A stretch of DNA of 36,653 bases from Verrucomicrobiota bacterium (GCA_037139415.1 JBAXGN010000066.1:1-36653); one strand, 5' to 3'; positions 24,464-32,805 are shown, counted from the first letter of the stretch. Notes: generated by a model from the letters alone, not told the origin. Translations and numbers: made by a program.

Positions 24464-25273
24464 ATGAAACGACGCAACTTTCTTGGTCTCTCCAGCGCAG
24501 CGCTGGGGTTGGCTTCATTCGGCGGCATGTCCGTCTTCGCCCAAGGTGCCGATGGCGAACGGCAATATCTCGAACTGCAAAAATTCACTTTCGAGAAAGA
24601 AGAGCAGAAACAGGCCTTTCACGCGTACATGAAGGAGGCGGCTATTCCGGCGTTGAATCGCTTGGGGATCAAGCCCGTTGGCGTGCTGACGCCCGATCCG
24701 GCCAATCCGCCCAAAGATCCGGCTTACCTGAACAATATCTTTGTCATCTTGCCGCATCCTAACGCGGACTCGGCGCTTACCCTGAACCGGAAGCTGTTGG
24801 CGGATGCCGGATTCACTGGCAAGTCGGACGCGTATATTAGTGCGATCAAAGCCGAGGCCCAATACAAGGAACTGGAAAGCTGGCTGATGCTGGCCTTCAA
24901 AGGGATGCCAAAAATCGAACGTCCCTCCACCGTGCCGGACCGCGTATTCCAGTTGCGCATTTATGAAAGTCCCAGCCTGAAAACCGGCCAGAAAAAGATC
25001 GAGATGTTTAATGACGCGGGTGAGATCAAAATCTTCCGTGAAGTGGGGTTGAACCCGGTCTTCTTTGGCGAGGTGTTGTTTGGCGCCAAGCTGCCCAATC
25101 TCACTTACATGTTGAGCTTCGACAATACGGATGCCATGAAGGCCGCCTGGAAAAAGTTTGGCGGTCATCCTGAGTGGCAGCGCCTCAAAGGAATGCAGGA
25201 ATACGCGGATAACCGCATCTTGCGCAACATTATCAATTTGGTGTTAAAACCGACGGAATACTCGCAACTTTGA
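24464..25273 (+). CDS. NIPSNAP-family protein with Tat-like signal
   Basis: The start is the ATG at 24464, with AGGA five bases upstream, giving 269 residues. The N-terminus MKRRNFLGLSSAALGLASFG is a twin-arginine-type export signal. Two ferredoxin-like alpha/beta NIPSNAP halves follow: YLELQKFTFEKEEQKQAFHA (~35-130) and VFQLRIYESPSLKTGQKKIE (~155-260), the second containing MLSFDNTDAMKAAWKKFGGH. Tat-exported NIPSNAP proteins are common in Verrucomicrobia and planctomycetes near sugar catabolic genes; their biochemical role is not known. It is divergent from the sulfatase/DUF1080 operon and is followed by a 39-residue membrane ORF. Confidence 0.88.
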   Translation: MKRRNFLGLSSAALGLASFGGMSVFAQGADGERQYLELQKFTFEKEEQKQAFHAYMKEAAIPALNRLGIKPVGVLTPDPANPPKDPAYLNNIFVILPHPNADSALTLNRKLLADAGFTGKSDAYISAIKAEAQYKELESWLMLAFKGMPKIERPSTVPDRVFQLRIYESPSLKTGQKKIEMFNDAGEIKIFREVGLNPVFFGEVLFGAKLPNLTYMLSFDNTDAMKAAWKKFGGHPEWQRLKGMQEYADNRILRNIINLVLKPTEYSQL

Positions 25274-25324
25274 GCGGACAACGCGGCAACGGCCTTTCCG
25301 CCAATCAAACGGAAGTTGTTTGCC

Positions 25325-25444
25325 ATGTCACAAGCGGTAGATGACTGGCCTACCTGGCCATGGTGGCTCCTCCTGGTGTTGCTGGCTGGCATCATCTACC
25401 TGCGGCGGCGCTGGAGCCAGTATATGCAGAAAAAAGCGGCCTAA
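25325..25444 (+). CDS. Tiny single-span membrane protein (39 residues)
   Basis: Starts MSQAVDDWPTWPWWLLLVLL, continues AGIIYLRRRW, and ends QKKAA. One Trp-rich transmembrane helix (~residues 10-25) is followed by a basic RRR tail, a normal inside-positive signal-anchor layout. It lies 51 bases after the NIPSNAP stop on the same strand; the only Shine-Dalgarno-like sequence, GGAAG, is 9 bases upstream. Its convincing membrane topology is the main support. Function unknown, and it could be chance. Confidence 0.45.
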   Translation: MSQAVDDWPTWPWWLLLVLLAGIIYLRRRWSQYMQKKAA

Positions 25445-25475
25445 CGCGCTTGCGGTCCGGATTGTCTGGTCCCGG

Positions 25476-25775
25476 TTAATCACCAAACAACTTCTTGAGT
25501 TTGTCCCGGGCGGCGTCTTCGCGGGCGTTGCCGGATTTACCCTTCCATTCCCGGCGGATCATGTCGAAGTATTCGCAATAATTCGCCGCGTGTTTCTCCT
25601 GCACCAAGTCGGCTCGTTTTTCCCGGCACTGCTCGGCCACCCGGAGATCGTAATGAAGACAATTCAGGCAGCATCTTAAATCTGCTCCGCATTGATGGCA
25701 AGATTCGGTTCGTCCGGGATTACCCTTGAGGGCGTATTCCCAGCCGCATTGGTGACAGTGGCGCGTTAGTGACAC
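25476..25775 (-). CDS. Small cysteine-rich zinc-ribbon protein
   Basis: A 99-residue protein. C7/C10 (CHQC) and C26/C29 (CHQC) form a first ribbon. C36/C39 (CLNC), C50 and C67 form a second cluster in LNCLHYDLRVAEQCREKRAD and ANYCEYF. A charged helical tail ends with AARDKLKKLFGD. I recognise the pattern NCxxYD...CREKxAD...NxCEYF from small conserved bacterial proteins without an assigned function. It is convergent with the tiny membrane ORF and divergent from the Gfo/Idh/MocA gene. Confidence 0.8.
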   Translation of the reverse strand: MSLTRHCHQCGWEYALKGNPGRTESCHQCGADLRCCLNCLHYDLRVAEQCREKRADLVQEKHAANYCEYFDMIRREWKGKSGNAREDAARDKLKKLFGD

Positions 25776-25810
25776 GCCAATTGGGTTATTTCATGTCGGC
25801 CACAATGTCA

Positions 25811-25847
25811 CGATAAAAAAACAGATTATCGAATTCGGGTGCCGAAT
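25811..25847. promoter_or_regulatory. Two adjacent short inverted repeats upstream of the Gfo/Idh/MocA gene
   Basis: CGATAA (25811-25816) pairs with TTATCG (25826-25831), and immediately after it ATTCGG (25833-25838) pairs with CCGAAT (25842-25847). They lie in the 183-bp divergent gap between the zinc-ribbon gene and the Gfo/Idh/MocA gene and could be operator sites. Short arms make chance possible. Confidence 0.25.
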
Positions 25848-25958
25848 GGTTTTAACAGGGTAGGCGGACAAAGCCCGGATTTGCTTGTTTCCAAACCTGA
25901 ATCCTGCGGGGTGAATATTTTGCTTGCGTGGCGCGGGCGAAATACGTAGAAAGAACTC

Positions 25959-27356
25959 ATGCAAAATTTTACCAGTCAAAACAAAACGTCACAAACCCGT
26001 CGCGGGTTTATCAAAACCGGCACGCTGGCCGGCGCGGCCATTGTTGCCGCGCCCTACCTGTTGCGCGCCCAAGCGGAACGTAAAAAGCTCAACATCGCCT
26101 GCATCGGTGCGGGCGGCAAAGGGCAGAGCGATACGGATGGGGTGGCCAAGGAAAATATCATTGCGCTGTGTGATCCCGACAAACGCATCCTGGATGGTCG
26201 CCAACAGAAGTATCCGAACGTCAAAGTCTTTCAAGATTACCGGAAGATGTTTGAAGCGATCGGCAAGGATTTGGATGCCGTGACCGTTTCCACTCCCGAC
26301 CATCATCACGCCATTGCCAGTGCGCTGGCCATGCAGATGGGTAAACACGTTTTCTGCCAGAAGCCCTTGGTACAAACCGTATATGAAGCCCGCGTGCTGC
26401 GCAAACTGGCGCGGGAAAAGAAACTGGCCACCCAGATGGGTAACCAGGGCAGTGCCGGTCCCGGGCTTCGCCGCGCGGTGGAAGTCATCCAGGCGGGGGT
26501 CATCGGGCCGGTTCGTGAATTGCACGTATGGTCCAACCGTCCGATCTGGCCGCAGGGTGTGGATCGTCCGGAAGGCGAAGACCCGATTCCGGCGGAATTG
26601 GATTGGGATGTGTGGATTGGGCCGGCCCAGATGCGTCCGTTCAAAAACAAGGTGTATCATCCGTTCGCCTGGCGTGGATGGTTCGATTTCGGCACTGGTG
26701 CGTTGGGCGACATGGCTTGCCATACCGTCAACATGCCGTTCCGTGCCTTAAAGTTGGGGTATCCGACGAAGATTGAATGCGAGGATGTCTTCGGGGCCAA
26801 ACCGGAAACCTATCCCAAGAGTTCCCGCATACGCTTTGAATTTCCGGAACGCGAAGGTCAGGTGCCGGTTAAATTCTGGTGGTATGATGGAGATCCCAAG
26901 AGCCAGACCACCTTCCGTCCGGATCAGGAAAAGGTGAAGGAAATCCTGGACATGCAGGCGGGCAAACTCCCGGGCAGCGGTTGTTTATTGATCGGTGATA
27001 AGGGCAAAATTTTCTCACCGGACGACTATGGCTCGAAGTTCTATCTTAAGCTCAAAGACGAAGCTGAATACACCGGTGGCGACAAGCATGCCGCCGCCCA
27101 GAGTGTGCCGCAGACGATTCCGCGCAGTCCGGGCCACGTGCAGGAATGGATTGATATGATCCATGGCGGAGCCCCGGCCTATTCCAATTACGAGATTGCG
27201 GCGTACCTCACCGAAATCATTCTGTTGGGCTGCATCGCGCTGCGGCATGGGACCAAGAAACCCATCGAATGGGATGGCCCGAACGCCAAGGCGAAAAACG
27301 CCGATGTCTCTCACTTGGTCAAGCGCAATTACCGCAAGGGCTGGGACTTGGTGTAA
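25959..27356 (+). CDS. Tat-exported Gfo/Idh/MocA-family NAD(P)-dependent sugar dehydrogenase
   Basis: A 465-residue protein. The twin-arginine signal TRRGFIKTGTLAGAAIVAAP (13-32) directs folded export. The Rossmann domain starts with LNIACIGAGGKGQSDTDG, then STPDHHHAIASALAM. The catalytic loop usually reading EKP is CQKPL (133-137) with Lys135 kept. The C-terminal sheet domain contains GNQGSAGPGLRRAVEVI, LDWDVWIGPA and DFGTGALGDMACHTVNMPF, as in the verrucomicrobial/planctomycete exported subgroup. These oxidise or isomerise sugars or cyclitols with bound cofactor. With DUF1080 nearby it is a candidate glycoside 3-dehydrogenase partner. A strong terminator follows. Confidence 0.92.
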   Translation: MQNFTSQNKTSQTRRGFIKTGTLAGAAIVAAPYLLRAQAERKKLNIACIGAGGKGQSDTDGVAKENIIALCDPDKRILDGRQQKYPNVKVFQDYRKMFEAIGKDLDAVTVSTPDHHHAIASALAMQMGKHVFCQKPLVQTVYEARVLRKLAREKKLATQMGNQGSAGPGLRRAVEVIQAGVIGPVRELHVWSNRPIWPQGVDRPEGEDPIPAELDWDVWIGPAQMRPFKNKVYHPFAWRGWFDFGTGALGDMACHTVNMPFRALKLGYPTKIECEDVFGAKPETYPKSSRIRFEFPEREGQVPVKFWWYDGDPKSQTTFRPDQEKVKEILDMQAGKLPGSGCLLIGDKGKIFSPDDYGSKFYLKLKDEAEYTGGDKHAAAQSVPQTIPRSPGHVQEWIDMIHGGAPAYSNYEIAAYLTEIILLGCIALRHGTKKPIEWDGPNAKAKNADVSHLVKRNYRKGWDLV

Positions 27357-27382
27357 TTGATCCGCTTAAATTAAAGCTTACG

Positions 27383-27412
27383 ACGCCTCGGACTCAAATC
27401 CGGGGCGTTTTT
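27383..27412 (+). terminator. Rho-independent terminator after the Gfo/Idh/MocA gene
   Basis: ACGCCTCGGA, loop CTCAAA, TCCGGGGCGT forms a 10-bp stem (one T-G pair) followed by TTTTT, 26 bases after the stop codon. Confidence 0.85.
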
Positions 27413-27422
27413 GTTGCTGCAT

Positions 27423-27475
27423 GGGTGGCGGTTGCGAGTGCGATCCAGCGTACCTAAGTTTCGCAACTGCCACCC
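27423..27475. repeat. Long inverted repeat with 15-bp arms, unexplained
   Basis: GGGTGGCGGTTGCGA (27423-27437) and TCGCAACTGCCACCC (27461-27475) pair over 15 positions with a single G-T pair, around a 23-base loop. It lies directly behind the terminator in a 224-bp stretch (27357-27580) without a recognisable gene. It could be a structured RNA, a second terminator-like hairpin without a T-run, a protein site or the remnant of a palindromic repeat. Confidence 0.7.
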
Positions 27476-27580
27476 TAACTTCTTGACCATCAACGCTTGG
27501 ACTTTTTAAGCACTACAAAGTCGTGGCGGTTTTAGCGGTCCCGATCGTTTTGATTTTTGGCAAGGTGGCCCATGACATTC

Positions 27581-28159
27581 CTAAGCAGCGGTAAATATAT
27601 TTTTGTTCTTCCTCCGGTTCGCCTGCCTTGCGCACCCGATACACGGTGCCGCCCTTGGTTGGCAGGAGTAAGCAGCATCAAACGGCAAATTAAAGTACTC
27701 GAACACCGCTTTGGTCCGATAGTAAATCCGGTCTTCAAACATCTCTGCCCGATCACAAAGCAAGTTCATGTGGGGAAAATCGTGCTTCAGGAATTGCAAT
27801 ACTGCTAGGCAATTCCATTCCACCCTAGCAAGCGGTTGACCATCTACTTTCAATGCCCGGATGTCCTTTAAACAGCAGCATACCATCGCTCTCAGTGTAT
27901 CCTGGTCGAGATTGCAGAAATACAACCAATACGGCCAGGCTTGATGAAAGGCAGAGTAAAACCGTCGCACTTCGGGAATCGTATGAATTTCTCTCGGATC
28001 ATCGTCATAGCCTTCAATACAGAAGATCATACAATTCATCATTTCCCTCAGCTTTCGAGTTGGCAGCTTCTCTAACGCAAACTGGGCGAGAAAATCCGAA
28101 AAATCCCCTCGCTCTACTTTTGACCGGCTGAACTGGTAAAATATCAAGTCGCTGTCCAT
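27581..28159 (-). CDS. Conserved hypothetical protein, aromatic- and Cys-rich helical
   Basis: I choose the ATG ending at 28159 (MDSDLIFYQFSRSKVERGDF), 192 residues, five bases after the stop of the DNA glycosylase gene; a longer in-frame start would overlap that gene. The protein is helical and rich in aromatics and Cys: MMNCMIFCIEGYDDDPREIH, SAFHQAWPYWLYFCNLDQDT, RAMVCCCLKDIRAL. The C-terminus has CxPRAAPCIGC (PxAAPCIGCARQANRRK) and a basic tail. It resembles hypotheticals I recall from Verrucomicrobia, without a known function. Tight spacing suggests cotranscription with the AlkA-like glycosylase, so a link to DNA damage is possible but not shown. Confidence 0.75.
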   Translation of the reverse strand: MDSDLIFYQFSRSKVERGDFSDFLAQFALEKLPTRKLREMMNCMIFCIEGYDDDPREIHTIPEVRRFYSAFHQAWPYWLYFCNLDQDTLRAMVCCCLKDIRALKVDGQPLARVEWNCLAVLQFLKHDFPHMNLLCDRAEMFEDRIYYRTKAVFEYFNLPFDAAYSCQPRAAPCIGCARQANRRKNKNIFTAA

Positions 28160-28164
28160 ACGTT

Positions 28165-28764
28165 TCACCCATCCACGGCGCGCCATAAATACATCGCAGC
28201 TATAGTTCGATACGGTTTCCATCGTTCCCCAAAGGTTTCCAGCTTTTCAGGCTCAGGCAAGTCCTTTTTCCCATAAGCGATCTGAACGCCGCGTCGCACT
28301 CCAAGATCATGAACCGGTAACACATCTAGCCGACCCAGGTTAAACATCAAAAACATCTCCGCCGTCCATCTGCCCACGCCTTTGACTTCGGTTAATCGTT
28401 CAACAATCTCAGCATCCTCTAATCGGTCGCATTCTTCCAAAGTCAGCAATTCCTTCGCCACCGCTTTTTCACTGAGACCACGGATATAGTTGGCTTTGGG
28501 TTTCGACAGGCCAGCCGCACGAAGTTGTTCTGGTCCAATAGTTAAGACTTGTTCAGGAGTGGGAGGTTGATTGCCGAACAGCGCTTCAAACCGACCTAAA
28601 ATAGTATCGGCTACTTTCCCATTTAATTGCTGGTAGATGATGGATTGAACGAGCGATTGAAAAGGGGACAGGCGGCGGGGTTCCAGGGAAATGGGGCCAA
28701 TTCGTTTGATCAACCCAGCCATTACCAGGTCTTTGGCTAAATGTTCGACAATGTTCGTATTCAA
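28165..28764 (-). CDS. DNA-3-methyladenine glycosylase II-like (AlkA-type HhH-GPD)
   Basis: A 199-residue protein. The HhH-GPD fold spans ~30-195: RRLSPFQSLVQSIIYQQLNG (the conserved IxxQQ region), the helix-hairpin-helix LTEVKGVGRWTAEMFLMF (~124-141), and the catalytic Asp153 in LPVHDLGVRRG. It removes alkylated bases such as 3-methyladenine to start base-excision repair. It lacks the N-terminal domain of E. coli AlkA, as do the shorter bacterial and yeast Mag1-like forms. The downstream hypothetical starts five bases after its stop. The 244-bp region 28765-29008 upstream holds no gene I can support. Confidence 0.9.
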   Translation of the reverse strand: MNTNIVEHLAKDLVMAGLIKRIGPISLEPRRLSPFQSLVQSIIYQQLNGKVADTILGRFEALFGNQPPTPEQVLTIGPEQLRAAGLSKPKANYIRGLSEKAVAKELLTLEECDRLEDAEIVERLTEVKGVGRWTAEMFLMFNLGRLDVLPVHDLGVRRGVQIAYGKKDLPEPEKLETFGERWKPYRTIAAMYLWRAVDG

Positions 28765-29008
28765 GGAAGGATGAATAACAACAAAATGGCGCTCAAAGCA
28801 ATCTGGAAGCGTGTGAAATACTGAGTATATGATTGGGAAGGTGTGAACTGGTGGTGGTAGGGTTAGACCCCATGGCGAAGGCCGCCTGGTGGGCGCAAGT
28901 TAGGAGGGTTGGCATTTGGGTTGATCGCGGTGAAGCAATGTCTCCAGCGCGCCTTCAACCAGACACCAACATTGAATAAAAACAAAACTCAAAGAACGTA
29001 CGAAAATT

Positions 29009-29767
29009 ATGTTAAGCAAAGTCAAAACACTAAAGGGTTATAAATTGGACAGCTTGGACGGGGAAATTGGGAAGGTCAAAGAATTCTACTTCGACGACCT
29101 GCATTGGACCATTCGCTATCTGGTCGCTGACACAGGAAACTGGCTCACGGGGAGGAAAGTGTTAATTTCCCCGTATGCGCTGAACAACGTGATTAAGAGC
29201 GAAAAACATCTAACCGTTGACTTGACCAAAAAGCAGATCGAGAACAGTCCTGCTTTATCCAGTCACAAGCCCGTATCCCAGCAATTCGAGGAGGACTACT
29301 ACGGTTATTATGGCTGGCCATCGTACTGGAGCGGTTCATCCGTGTGGGGAGACTATCCTTACATTCAACGCGACCGCACCAAGTTGGGGAAATATACCAA
29401 AGGGGCGAAGTCCTGGGATCGCCATCTGCGCAGCACTCACGAGGTGACAGGCTACCATCTCCAAGCTCTGGATGGCGAGCTTGGCCATATTGTGGATTTC
29501 GTCATTGATGACGACACCTGGGCGATTCGCTATCTGATTGTCGGAACAAAAAACTGGTGGCCAGGGAAAAGTGTCCTGGTTTCACCGCAATGGATCGAGC
29601 GCGTGAGTTGGAGCGAAAAGAAAGTCTTCATTAATCTTTCGAGAGAGATCATCAAGGCGTCCCCGGAATACACCGACGAGTCGCTGCTCACGCGGGATTA
29701 TGAAATTGGACTGCATGGGCATTACAACCGCAAAGGATACTGGATTGATGAACTGGCGGCCGTGTAA
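29009..29767 (+). CDS. Protein with two PRC-barrel domains
   Basis: A 252-residue protein with two homologous PRC-barrels. The first (~4-75) reads LKGYKLDSLDGEIGKVKEFY, WTIRYLVADTGNWLTGRKVL and ISPYAL. The second (~145-215) reads VTGYHLQALDGELGHIVDFV, WAIRYLIVGTKNWWPGKSVL and VSPQWI. The linker is rich in Tyr, Gly and Trp (EEDYYGYYGWPSYWSGSSVW). PRC-barrels occur in photosynthetic reaction-centre H subunits, RimM and many small stress-related proteins; no single function can be assigned. No strong Shine-Dalgarno precedes the ATG. A nested hairpin follows at 29794-29835. Confidence 0.88.
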   Translation: MLSKVKTLKGYKLDSLDGEIGKVKEFYFDDLHWTIRYLVADTGNWLTGRKVLISPYALNNVIKSEKHLTVDLTKKQIENSPALSSHKPVSQQFEEDYYGYYGWPSYWSGSSVWGDYPYIQRDRTKLGKYTKGAKSWDRHLRSTHEVTGYHLQALDGELGHIVDFVIDDDTWAIRYLIVGTKNWWPGKSVLVSPQWIERVSWSEKKVFINLSREIIKASPEYTDESLLTRDYEIGLHGHYNRKGYWIDELAAV

Positions 29768-29793
29768 TCCCGATGCAAGGAATCACGATCCTG

Positions 29794-29835
29794 GGCTTCA
29801 AGTGAATGCGATGAAACGAGCGCATCCTTGAAGCC
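29794..29835 (+). terminator. Nested stem-loop after the PRC-barrel gene
   Basis: GGCTTCAAG (29794-29802) pairs with CTTGAAGCC (29827-29835), and the interior ATGCG pairs with CGCAT. It lies 26 bases after the stop codon. There is no T-run, so termination is uncertain; it may stabilise the 3' end. Confidence 0.4.
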
Positions 29836-29887
29836 TGGCTAGTATGGATTGACGCCCAGGCGCAAGTTCATACCAGAGTGATTACCT

Positions 29888-30476
29888 ATGAAAATCAAAA
29901 GTAGTGTCAGAGACTTTCCGGTTGTTTGCGTGGGCGGTTCGGTGGGTGGCCTCGACGCCTATATCCGGTTATTGCGACATCTGCCGGCCGATATGGGGGG
30001 TTGCGATCGTCATCGTGAATCACCTGCGAACCGTGGACACCCAACTCCACGAGATTCTACCGCGCTACTCAGCGATGCCGGTTGAACTGATCACGGAAAG
30101 ATTGCTCATTGAGCCCAACCATGTATTTATTATCCCGGCGCAGCGTGATTTGCACGTGCTTGATGGGGAGTTCCGGCTAATGCCGATTTCAAAGCCCAGG
30201 GGATGGCCGGACGTGATTACGGTTTTCCTGCGCTCCCTAACGCAACACTGGGATGGTAAACTGATTGCGGTTATTGTCTCTGGTTATGATGGAGATGGGG
30301 CCGCCGCGCTCTGCGGCATCAAAGACGTGGGGGGCATTACCATTGCCCAGCAGCTCGACACCGCCGGGCAGCCAGATATGCCGAAGAGTGCCATCGCAAG
30401 TGGGTGCATTGATTTTATTCTTTCGCCTGAGAATATAGCGAAAAAACTGGTGCAAATTGCGGCCGCGGTTGCATAA
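29888..30476 (+). pseudogene. Frameshifted CheB-type protein-glutamate methylesterase domain
   Basis: Two reading frames together make one CheB methylesterase domain without a receiver. The first frame from the ATG at 29888 gives VVCVGGSVGGLDAYIRLLRH (Ser nucleophile in GGSVGG). At the six-G run 29995-30000 the frame must drop one base to continue as VAIVIVNHL (His region), IIPAQRDLHVLDG, IVSGYDGDGAAAL (Asp) and MPKSAIASGCIDFILSP. All three catalytic regions are otherwise intact, so the break is either recent, a slippage-prone on/off switch or a homopolymer error. Stand-alone CheB domains usually act on chemotaxis receptors or accompany CheR-type hybrid proteins; no other chemotaxis gene is nearby. 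Confidence 0.85.
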
Positions 30477-30532
30477 ACGGTTACTTCCACTAAAAGCTGG
30501 TTTTGAAAGCTGTTTTCATTTCCCATTATATT

Positions 30533-30585
30533 TGATAGGAATTCGCTTTATGGCCCAATGCTTTCACTTGTCGCGTTGCGGTAAG
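30533..30585. repeat. Interspersed repeat copy A
   Basis: From TGATAGGA to the end of TTGTCGCGTTGCGGTAAG, this 53-bp stretch aligns along its whole length with 34182-34238, with few substitutions and one short gap. It lies between the CheB pseudogene and the amine-oxidase pseudogene, in a 152-bp gap without a gene. A partial third copy is at 36221-36250. Confidence 0.7.
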
Positions 30586-30628
30586 TGGGCATCAGGCGCG
30601 TTCAGGAATCAATTCGATGTGGCAACGC

Positions 30629-32282
30629 TCAATGCGAGACACTTACATAAAAAAGGACCCCACTTGAGATGAGCAGGAGCCATAGAAACAGATCAACGAT
30701 CTGGGGGGCTCTGATTCCATATAGCCAATCATCCAATTGGGTCGCAATCCTAATCCATCGTGGCCTATATTGGTCTAAAACCACCACTCGACTGTCAATC
30801 GCCTTTGCGGCTCTGCGGCCGCTTTCGACGGCGCCTTCAATACTCCATACTTGAGCTTGCGTCTTCGTGTGGGCACCAGCCAAAAACAGATTCCCAACCG
30901 GCGTTACCTGAGAGGGTAAATATGCTTCGGTATTGGTTGTATTGACCCATTTCGGTTGCAGGGGCTTGATTCCATCATTGGAGAACTTCCACTCATGCCA
31001 GACTTCAATGCCTATAATTGGAAAGTCTTTCAATGCTCGGCCATTATTGGCTGCTTTGATTAGTTCGTTCAGGGCTCCACAGCTATATATCTGAGCTTTA
31101 ATCTCCTCGATGAATTCTTCCTTTGTGCAATTTATTCACTGCCTTCTGGTAGATTCTTCCCGGGACGCCACTGATGCAGGAGGTGCCCGTCCAAAGAGAC
31201 TTAATGTTGTTTCCCAAATCCACCCCTTTGTCCCAGACCTGCTCTTCGGCAAAAAGGGTCAGGTTAAATTCGGAATCACTTACCACGACGGCTGTGCGCA
31301 CGCGGGGGAATCTGATCACATCGGAAAATGCCAGCCGGAAAGAGACCTGAGTGTGTGGGCCGCCTTGAATCAGGGGCTTAAACAACTTTAGCTGTTCCTG
31401 CCGCTCAAGTTCAGGGTCCGTGCTTAAAATCTCCGCTGTGGTGAAGGGATTGATCGCTAGAATATAAGCGTCGGCTTGGATTCTTTCCCCGGCACAAAAA
31501 GCGGAAACAATACGGGCCCCGTCGAACTCTAGTCTTGCCAGCGGTTTCTCCCAATAAAATTTCACGCCTTCCTCCCTCAGGTATTTAACCCAAGGGTTAA
31601 ACCAGTATTCACTACTCGGGCCTTTGAATAACAGCCAGCCGATTCCGGCGCCCTGCGTCCACGCGGGGCCATCCTGGTCCGCTTTATGTTGGTGGGGCGG
31701 TTTTGACGTCAGTTGTTTTCGGAAGAAATCACCGGCAGTTCGTAAGGAAACTTTGGGCCAATCCGATCCAATCCAGGGACCAAAACAAGAACGCCACGCT
31801 CGATAAGCTTTGCCTTCTAGCAAAGGCTTCCAAGCCTGCGCTGCATTGATCTTATCATATTCAATCTTACTTCGGTTGTCAGAAGTCCAGGTTTTCAGCA
31901 TTAGGTAACCCCATTTTATGAATTCCCATGTATTCATGCCGAACATCTTGGCGATGCTTTTGAAGCCATCGTAAAAATGAGCTTTATCGGTGTCCGGGAA
32001 GATCCCAAAATCAAGGGGGCGCGAGAGCGCCAAATCATAGATGCTTCCTTTTTCATTCAATGGAATGTGCTTCATTATATCAAAAGCATTATGATACCAG
32101 GGCCCCATGCCGTGCCACGAATACTCCGTAGGCATGTTGTTCTTATGGAGGCGGGAACTTCTGAAGAAGCCACCTGGCTGATCGGTGCTTTCATACACGG
32201 AAACGCTATGGCCTAAACGAATTAATTCATGGGCGGCACTTAACCCGGATATACCTGCCCCGAAAATAGCGATTGATTTCAT
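30629..32282 (-). pseudogene. Frameshifted FAD-dependent amine oxidase/phytoene-desaturase-like protein
   Basis: The start is the ATG ending at 32282 (MKSIAIFGAGISGLSAAHEL, a GxGxxG dinucleotide-binding motif followed by VYESTDQPGG). The frame runs to about 31127, where it must shift by one base (forward G at 31127) to continue as TKEEFIEEIKAQIYSCGALN. It then continues through VTPVGNLFLAGAHTKTQAQV and SIEGAVESGRRAAKAI, the C-terminal FAD motif. It ends with a C-terminal membrane helix (VDLFLWLLLISSGVLFYVSV). The conserved ends show one ancestral ~550-residue protein of the NAD(P)-binding amine-oxidase clan. Uncorrected, the product stops at 31098 and lacks part of the FAD site. It may be a true mutation or a sequence error. 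Confidence 0.85.
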
Positions 32283-32445
32283 GGGTCTTCTTTCTTGTAT
32301 CGTGAGTATTTGGGCGTTTGACCAGTGTGTTCTCCCAACCGCGTTGCCAGCCCGCCGGTGCGGACTCATGGAGGTCGGCTTCAACATTGATGATGACATC
32401 CACGCGGTTGCCAATCATGCCTTGGTCCGCCTGCTTCCCTACTAC

Positions 32446-32604
32446 CTATCGCTTCGAGCCGCGAAATCCGCCCATGAAATAAATGATCAGGCAGATCACT
32501 AGAATCAGGCCGAGCCCGCCACCGCCATAAACCGGGCCACCCATGTAAAACCCGCCACCACCGAACAGGAGGAGCAAAACCACTATGAGTAATATCATAT
32601 TCAT
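32446..32604 (-). CDS. Small glycine-rich membrane protein (DUF3309-like)
   Basis: A 52-residue protein starting MNMILLIVVLLLLFGGGGFY, with a Gly-rich middle (MGGPVYGGGG), a second hydrophobic stretch (LGLILVICLIIYF) and a basic end (RGSKR). The hydrophobic-Gly-hydrophobic layout matches the DUF3309 group of tiny membrane proteins, widespread and of unknown function. Another frame would give an unrelated Trp/Arg-rich peptide here, but only this frame has coherent membrane topology. No strong Shine-Dalgarno is present. It lies 163 bases before the amine-oxidase pseudogene start, on the same strand. Confidence 0.75.
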   Translation of the reverse strand: MNMILLIVVLLLLFGGGGFYMGGPVYGGGGLGLILVICLIIYFMGGFRGSKR

Positions 32605-32805
32605 GCGGGTAAGGTAACACCCGCTGGCACCTTTGCTATGGGGTCTTCACCCCATCGTGCGTCGTGCGGGTAACAGGTTAGCGCGTAGAGTTCGCCGCTC
32701 TCCACGCGCGGGGTATCCGCCGCCGGTGGCGGCGTGGCAGGCCGGGGCACGTGTCCAATCTTAGCAGGCGCAACGGTAGCTTTCACTGGCCCCAGAAGAG
32801 GATCG

